A stretch of 64,000 nt of DNA from Chalara sp. BL73. Lineage: Eukaryota; Ascomycota; Leotiomycetes; Helotiales. The position numbers and the translations under genes are program-made. This document shows, one piece after another, positions 58,188-64,000 of this stretch; the first letter of the stretch is position 1; the number at the start of each line of letters is the position of its first letter. The stretch is from the NCBI GenBank assembly GCA_918026815.1, contig CAKJVC010000012.1, positions 1,054,001-1,118,000 of the forward strand. The letters run 5' to 3'. The notes below the pieces were generated by a model. That model did not search any database, was not told where the DNA came from, and saw only the letters and a list, made by a program, of their open reading frames with translations.

Positions 58188-59510
58188 AAGAAAGTAAAAA
58201 GTTTAGTGGCCTTTAATCAAATTGCACTTTCCCCTCTTTGAGATGGTCTCTTAATCGGTATTCCTTCGTATGGCGGACGGTGCCTTTTTTCCTGACATCA
58301 AACAGTCCGGCAATTATCCTAATCACAGTCTGCAAGTCCTTGGCTTTGTAACACAGGTGGAATTTGGGCATAGGCGACAACATATTCAGCAGCAAGCTAA
58401 CTATAATGCATACTGTAAATGCATGCTTCAAACATTAGCAAGATATTCAACTTAAGCCGCATTTGTTACTTTCTATCACAAACAGTAATCCTCGAGTGAG
58501 GTGTGGAGCTCCTAGTATGTGTTTCTAGGTATGTTTTTAGAGCAATCTATATGGCCATCTGCAATAGCGGAGCTCTTTAGTCAATCCTCCCACTCCTTTC
58601 TATTCTTGAACAGCCTAGATCGGATGATAAAGATCTGCTCCCGGCAGAAGCATGGCATCCTCCACGAAGCTTCATAACAGCGACAAGTCAATACGGCATC
58701 AATTTACTCTTGTATTCATTACCAGAGCCGTCTGTATTACAGAGAAATTCGCCTACGATAGACTGGTTGGAACATCTCCACATTGGTTAAGCATCTCTCG
58801 CTTATTGTTGGATTGATTAAGGGGCTGCGCGATCACACTTGTTTAGATCAATCCATCTGGTACTTGATAGCTAGAAGCCGTTACTTCTTCGGGTGATATA
58901 TAATGAAAATCCAATGGTATCGTTCTTCGAATAGTCCCCAATATCTGCTTCTTCCGCTCTTTACCCTACTTTTGTCAGATACATCATGCAGAAACCACCT
59001 CACCCAAAACGTTCCATTCTTCCCTCACACCGTTCATCGAATCTCTCATTTCCCTGCAAACTATACAAAGCCTATTCCTATAAATTTCCCATCAAGGCTC
59101 TAGTCTCATATGAGATACTGGCCCGCCAAGCCGGCCACAAAGGCCATCAGGGCAGTGAAAGAGCTAGGGCTACCCCGCGCAGATCCAATCCCGCGGCCTG
59201 CCCACATAGGTCCGGACCCTGTCACTAATTGAGAGTCTTCCGACTCAGCAATACCGACTCGGCGAACCAATAGAGCAGACACCTCGGCCTCAGCTACCCT
59301 TGGCGGCCTAAGCCGTAGCTTTGCCATAGCGCGTCTCTCTTCTAGCGACCTATCACCTCATATCATACCTCTTGCTTTCTGACTCCTCTCATAACTTCTA
59401 AGACTTTGTATTCTACCGAAAGTTGGAAAGCGTCTGTTTGCTTACTAGCTGTTCCTTATCTGAATTTCCCTGTTACTAAACCGACCGAACCGACCGCAAA
59501 GTTCGCGAGA
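58188..59510. other. Intergenic, no supported gene
   Basis: 1.3 kb before the acyl-CoA ligase gene. Short frames (58986-59228 plus; 59327-59106 minus) lack recognisable similarity. The final ~100 bp carry a repeated ccgacc motif. Confidence 0.5.
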
Positions 59511-61488
59511 ATGACAATCTACAAATCAGATAGACACTATGACTACCCCAACCAAGACCTCCTAACGTTCCTCTTCGGTGCCCATTCCCAATTCCCCCCT
59601 CCCCTTTCAGAACTGAGGAGCAACGAACTAACCGTGCCTTAGATAATCCAGAATGCGCCTCCGTCGAAGAAACGGTCATTCACTATGAAGCGGCCGATCC
59701 GACTAACGCCATCACCAAATCCCGTGCCCGCACGCTGACTAAACAAATCGCCCATAGTCTCCGGAATACGTACGGCGTTGGAGCCTCCGGCCCAGGGAAA
59801 GATGTTGTGGTGGTCGTCTCTTCCGGGCAGATCCTTTTGCCGATGGTCTTTTACGGCGTCATTGCTGCGGGAGGCGTCTATTCGGCTGCCAGCGCCTCGT
59901 TTACTGCTGAGGAACTAGCAAGGCAGATCGACCAAGGAAGCTCAAAGTTGGTACTTTGTAGCGAGGACGCTAAGGAGGCGGCGATCAAGGCCGCCGGGAT
60001 GTGTGGTGTTGGCTTGGACAGGGTGTTGGTGGTGAGCAGTGTGAAGGGAGCGTGGAGTATCCGGAGTGTGGACGGTGGGAAGGCCGTGCTCCCTAGTAAG
60101 GGAGAGTTAGACTGGGTGCGGATTACAGATCCGAAGGATTTAGAGGAGAGTCTGATTTGTTTGTTGTATTCTAGTGGCACAACCGGTGTTCCGAAAGGTA
60201 AGCCTCCGTTGGTGAGAATAAGAGAGGAGCGAAGGCGGGATGGAAATAGCTGACGAGAACTAGGTGTCTTGCTTTCTCACACGAATATAGTAGCCGAATG
60301 CTCTATCCCGGCTCAGATGTGGATTGATGATCGAAAGAGTAGAGAAGCAGCCGGGGAACCACCGTTTGAGTATCGCACTCTTGCCCATCTCCCTGCAGCC
60401 CACATCGCGGGCGTGCAAGGCTACTTCGTGAACCCATTGTTCGTGTCCCCATTCCCTTTCCTCCTACTATTCAAGCCAGCGACCAGGGGGCCATGAGACA
60501 CCATATTGCCCGCAGTTCTCAGCGCTTCAAAAGACCATGAACATCAATGCTAATAGCCCCTAGCTTCATGGGCGGACCGGTATTCTGGATGCCCAGATTC
60601 GATTTCGTCAAGTTTCTCGAGTACAACAAAAGGCACAAAATCACCTTCTTCTTCTCCGTGCCCCCCATCTATCTCTTGATAGCTAAAATGCCCATCGTGA
60701 CCGACCAATTCGATTCTCTGCGCGCGGCGATCAGCGGCGCGGCACCGCTGGGAAAGGATCTCCAGTATGCGGCCTCCGCGAAGCTGGGGAAGGGAAAGGT
60801 GTTTATCAGTCAGACATGGGGACTGAGCGAGACGACAGGGAGCGTAACGGGCATGCCATGGGGGGAGAATGACGACACGGGGAGCGTAAGCAAGTTGCTG
60901 CCAGGGATGAGCATCAGGTATGTCTTTTCGTTCCTGACTTCTACGTTTGACTAGAGCAGAGTGTGCTGATTAGGTAGGCTTGTGGATGATGATGGAAAGG
61001 ATATTGAGGGGGGCAAGCCTGGTGAGGTGTGGGTCAAAGGACCCGTGGTCACGAGGGGATACTATGGGAACCCGCAGGCAACTAAAGATTCATTCGTCGA
61101 CGGCTGGTTCTGCACGGGTGATATTGGGGTGTGGAAGAATGGTCTACCGTATATTGTGGACCGAAAGAAGGAGTTGATCAAATATAAGGGTATCCAAGTT
61201 GCGCCCGCAGAGCTTGAAGCGCTGCTACTTACGCATCCTAAGATTCTGGACGCAGCTGTCATTGGGGTTGAAATCCCGGGCACAGAGGCCCCCAGGGCAT
61301 ATGTGGTTGCTGAGAAGGGACTGACGGAGCAGGATGTTAAGGACTTTGTGAAGGGAAAGGTTGCGGGGCATAAACAACTGAGAGGCGGAGTGAAATTTAT
61401 TGATGCTATTCCAAAGAGCCCTTCGGGGAAAATCTTGAGGAAGGATCTGCGACTTTTGGCTAATAAGGAACCGCAGGCCAAGCTATGA
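59511..61488 (+). CDS. Acyl-CoA ligase / AMP-binding enzyme (4-coumarate-CoA ligase-like), peroxisomal
   Basis: An ANL-superfamily enzyme that activates a carboxylic acid with ATP and CoA. Model of five exons: 59511-59577, 59643-60197, 60264-60444, 60564-60917, 60978-61488 (555 aa; total closes in frame). The P-loop motif A3 is LLYSSGTTGVPKG (split by intron 2). Core blocks are AHLPAAHIAGVQGYF, FFFSVPPIYLLIAK, AISGAAPLGKD and the A5 motif SQTWGLSETTG. The C-terminal domain has GWFCTGDIG (A7), YIVDRKKELIKYKGIQVAPAE (A8) and the catalytic lysine motif PKSPSGKILRKDLR (A10). The C-terminus AKL is a type-1 peroxisomal targeting signal, pointing to peroxisomal side-chain or fatty-acid activation. 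The exon 3 donor at 60445 (gtcccc) is weak; it was chosen for phase with the cctag acceptor. The substrate cannot be told from sequence. Confidence 0.9.
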
Positions 61489-62415
61489 AGAAGTATATAC
61501 ATCAAAGGGTCAAGATATTAGATATAGGATCGAACACTTTGGACACCGATTAACGATACTCATAACTAATGTTAAAGCTCGCTTTTTGTAGCATCGAGTG
61601 GTCTTAACCAAGAATAACCGGTTGCAAATTGATTCCACACCACGGGAAGCTAGCTTTTTCTGTTCGCTTCTTTTTTTTGAGAGCAACACCCCCCTTTCTG
61701 AAAGCGCCTACTTGTAGCATGAGCAAGTAGATCAGGGAGTGGAGGGCCCTTTGTTATGACCACGACTGCTCTTCGACTCGAATATGAGCCAAACGCGAAA
61801 AATCTATTTAACACCAATATACGAGTTTCAACACCATGGTTACGTCTTGGTAGGAAAAGCATGCATTCATAGGCTTTATCTGTTCTGCGTGTGCAACGCA
61901 TATTTCCTATTCTTCTGATTTATATATGTCTTCCTCTCCTTCAGTTTCATATATTAAGATCAGAAGTTCTGGACACGTCCTCAAGCTATATTGAATCAAG
62001 CTATATTGAATCAAGCTATATTGAATCAAGCTATATTGAATCAAGCTATATTGAATCAAGCTATATTGAATCAAGAAATCTGAACCAAATCTAGATTCTG
62101 GGTCATACTGTATCGAATGATATGGTTCCGCGACAACAAATCTCATGTTCTTGAGTGTGCGGCTACGTCTGTGTAACTTCATTAGAGATGACGCTTGAAA
62201 GTGGTCACTCATTTGGAGCATTGATAAAGCGGCAACAAGAGCAAGGCATGGTTGAGGAAAACATAAGATCACCTTGATCTCCTCTAAATATCCAACTCCC
62301 ACCACCTGCACACCTCACGCAATTCTGCTGCTGTTTTATCCAGCTGTTTTTGCGCTCTCAACGTTCAAGCCTTGCGATAGGTCGCCCTCTCACGCCCTTA
62401 GCTCTCGCCCTCACC
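61489..62415. other. Intergenic with minisatellite
   Basis: 927 bp between the acyl-CoA ligase stop and the zinc-finger gene. Holds the 15-bp tandem repeat listed next; no gene supported. Confidence 0.55.
61981..62075. repeat. 15-bp minisatellite, six perfect copies
   Basis: Six identical head-to-tail copies of tcaagctatattgaa (61981-62070) plus a 5-bp partial copy. Because 15 is divisible by three, the array is open in several frames on both strands (repeating pentapeptides SSYIE on plus, LIQYS on minus), but the frames have no coding support outside it. Confidence 0.95.
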
Positions 62416-63134
62416 ATGGCGCAACGCATCAGCTTGCAGGATCTCCCTGACTTCAGCCAATTACCTGATTCCAGTATGGGATTTCAGGTGGCTGGAGCTG
62501 GGTAAGTTTTTTTTTTTAACATGCTGATTGACGAAATAGGAAAATCAATTTCGGGGACTTGGGAGGTGGCTATGAACCAACCAATCCTTTCGCCTTGGAG
62601 CCACTCGAATCTGCGCTCGATCCATTCGTAGTTCACACCGAATTTTGGGAAGATGCGAATCTGAGCGGGATCACAGATGGCGTTACCATGCATCTTCCTG
62701 AAGGTCCTAACCAGCATAACATGAGTGTTATTAATGATATGCTCTGTCTGCCTCCGCCATATCAAACGGACCAGCAGGGCAATCAAGACACATCCGGCGC
62801 CTTCAGCATGCATCTTCCTTACGTCCCATTTCCGCTAACCACGAACGGTATGACCGGCGGCTTGCCTGGCTCCCAAGTCTTCACTCAACACTCTATTAAT
62901 CCGCAACCATTAAGAAGATCTATGTTCCAATGCAACAACTGTATGGCAACCTTCACTAGAGATGCTGACCGGATCCGTCATGAAAACACCAAGCATAGGA
63001 TGGTGCCGGGAGCTCATGTGTGTCCCGTCACCGCCTGCCCCAAGAGCCAGGGAGTCGGGTATTCTCGCCCTGACAAGCTCGAAGAGCACCTATGGAAGCA
63101 GCACGCTAACTTGGGTTACACCAAGCGCACTTGA
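62416..63134 (+). CDS. Small C2H2 zinc-finger protein
   Basis: Two exons, 62416-62501 and 62540-63134 (226 aa), separated by a 38-nt intron with gtaagt donor, ctgattgac branch and atag acceptor. The N-terminal 150 residues are disordered and Pro/Gly/Asn-rich with DLPDFSQLPDSS at the start. Near the C-terminus a classical finger reads FQCNNCMATFTRDADRIRH with a second His four residues later (CX2CX12HX4H). A second, longer finger-like unit follows, with Cys-X4-Cys (HVCPVTACPKSQG) and a KLEEHLWKQH histidine pair. Such two-finger proteins are common in Pezizomycotina and likely nuclear DNA-binding factors. The target is unknown. Without the intron the first exon would stop at 62505. Confidence 0.8.
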
Positions 63135-64000
63135 TCCCTTGCCAAAGTGATGGCTTAACATCAAAGTTTCTTGCCTTTGCTTTTTCTGATTTCAAGATGT
63201 AGCCTGCTTTTTTCATTCTTGTGATGCTTTGTATTTCCTTTCTTCAACAGGTTTAAGGCAAGGCGGGAGAGACGCGACTGTAGTTTTTCTTACATGATAG
63301 GTACATGCCTCGCACGACACCCAATGTTAGGTTATAAAAGTCGAAGTTTTAGTAATGCAATGCAAATGATCGTACCACAATTTAATAGTGAGATTCGAAC
63401 TAAGGAGTTCATTGAAGTGATTAGTGATGATCTAGAGCACGGGACTCAATGACTGTCTCTGTCCTTAATTGACATCAAAACAGACTCCCACTTCTCCGAT
63501 CAAGTATGCATATGATTGTCGGACGCAGTACGCATCATGGAATAAAGATAACAGGTCATGTTGGAGAACTCAGGCAGCTCGGGTCTCCACCAAGAGCCAT
63601 CTAGCATTTGGTTTACTAGCGATTGCTTTCCAGATGAACCAACAATTGAATAACACGAATGGAAGACCCAAAGCCACAAATGGCCAAGGTGGCCAGTCAA
63701 TTGTCGGTAGACAAATGATATTCAATGGTTATTTTTCCTGCAAGATTAAACACGAGCACTGAACAATAGAGAGCTCTCCAATTTGCAGGAGTTTAGGTGA
63801 TGCAATGATAACGTGGATGGTCATATTGCTGAGCTGAGTACCGACGCCTCAGAGCACTTCAAAGAACACGAAATATAGCTACATTCCAATGACAGCAAAT
63901 GAGAACTTCACCGGGCAAGTCAGCCGTGAGCATTGACTTGGCAATCGATATTCCCTTGTGCAGTTGTCGGTGTGGCAGATTTGGAAGTCATGGCCAATTG
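63135..64000. other. Right-end intergenic sequence
   Basis: 866 bp with no supported gene. An open frame at 63469-63762 (97 codons) lacks recognisable similarity. Confidence 0.5.

Noticed and set aside
61981..62075. CRISPR-like array
   Set aside because: The repeats are contiguous 15-mers without spacers, and the genome is eukaryotic; it is a minisatellite.
61907..62311. 134-codon minus-strand ORF and 67-codon plus-strand ORF across the minisatellite
   Set aside because: Openness is a by-product of a repeat unit divisible by three; no similarity outside the array.

Overview
This is a gene-dense stretch of nuclear chromosome from a filamentous ascomycete (Pezizomycotina). Introns are mostly 38-115 nt, begin GTRNGT and carry CTAAC/CTGAC-like branch sites. 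Gene content is typical of the group: frequency (frq), white collar-1 (wc-1), Zn(II)2Cys6 and 2EXR proteins, a CorA-like transporter and a GH76 cell-wall mannosidase. The FRQ and WC-1 variants suggest a leotiomycete, but that placement is an inference. I found no convincing transposon, CRISPR array, rRNA or tRNA gene.

Layout, left to right. 1-489: 3' end of an Ariadne-type RBR ubiquitin ligase. 2.1-4.6 kb (-): EXO1 nuclease, divergent from TMA16 (+, four short exons). 6.3-8.4 kb (+): mitochondrial MAM33/p32 and an intronless 2EXR protein. 8.6-10.2 kb (-): mitochondrial 3-ketoacid CoA-transferase. 11.0-13.9 kb (-): frq, followed by a 5.3-kb gene-free upstream region holding clustered CGATC and CCAAT motifs and a degenerate ~115-bp tandem repeat. 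19.3-21.3 kb (-): Zn2Cys6 regulator. 21.9-25.0 kb (-): Sro7/Lgl/tomosyn-like exocytosis protein. 26.3-29.4 kb: a cysteine-rich membrane protein (+) convergent with a GH76 mannosidase (-). 31.0-33.8 kb (+): CorA-like protein. 34.2-35.8 kb (-): SDS23. 36.6-40.1 kb (+): karyopherin PSE1/KAP121. 41.1-44.6 kb (+): wc-1. 46.3-51.2 kb (-): a ~1,600-residue helical-repeat (PPR-like) protein with a dsRBD-like segment, divergent from an unrecognised Q/P/S-rich protein (+, 51.5-54.3 kb). 54.8-55.8 kb (+): a conserved fungal protein with an apparent one-base frameshift. 56.1-56.6 kb (-): RSA3. 57.2-58.2 kb (+): SAM methyltransferase. 59.5-61.5 kb (+): acyl-CoA ligase ending in a peroxisomal AKL signal. 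62.0 kb: a 15-bp minisatellite. 62.4-63.1 kb (+): a small C2H2 zinc-finger protein.

The most striking feature is the placement of both core circadian genes in one window, about 27 kb apart: frq (negative element) and wc-1 (photoreceptor and transcriptional activator). The sequence upstream of frq carries motifs resembling White Collar Complex light-response elements, so regulator and target are linked. The remaining genes are mainly housekeeping: DNA repair, ribosome assembly, nuclear import, exocytosis, ketone-body/acyl-CoA metabolism and cell wall. They do not form an obvious pathway. Many exons were joined by hand from GT-AG sites, branch motifs, reading phase and family similarity. Coordinates are therefore models, but most totals close exactly in frame.
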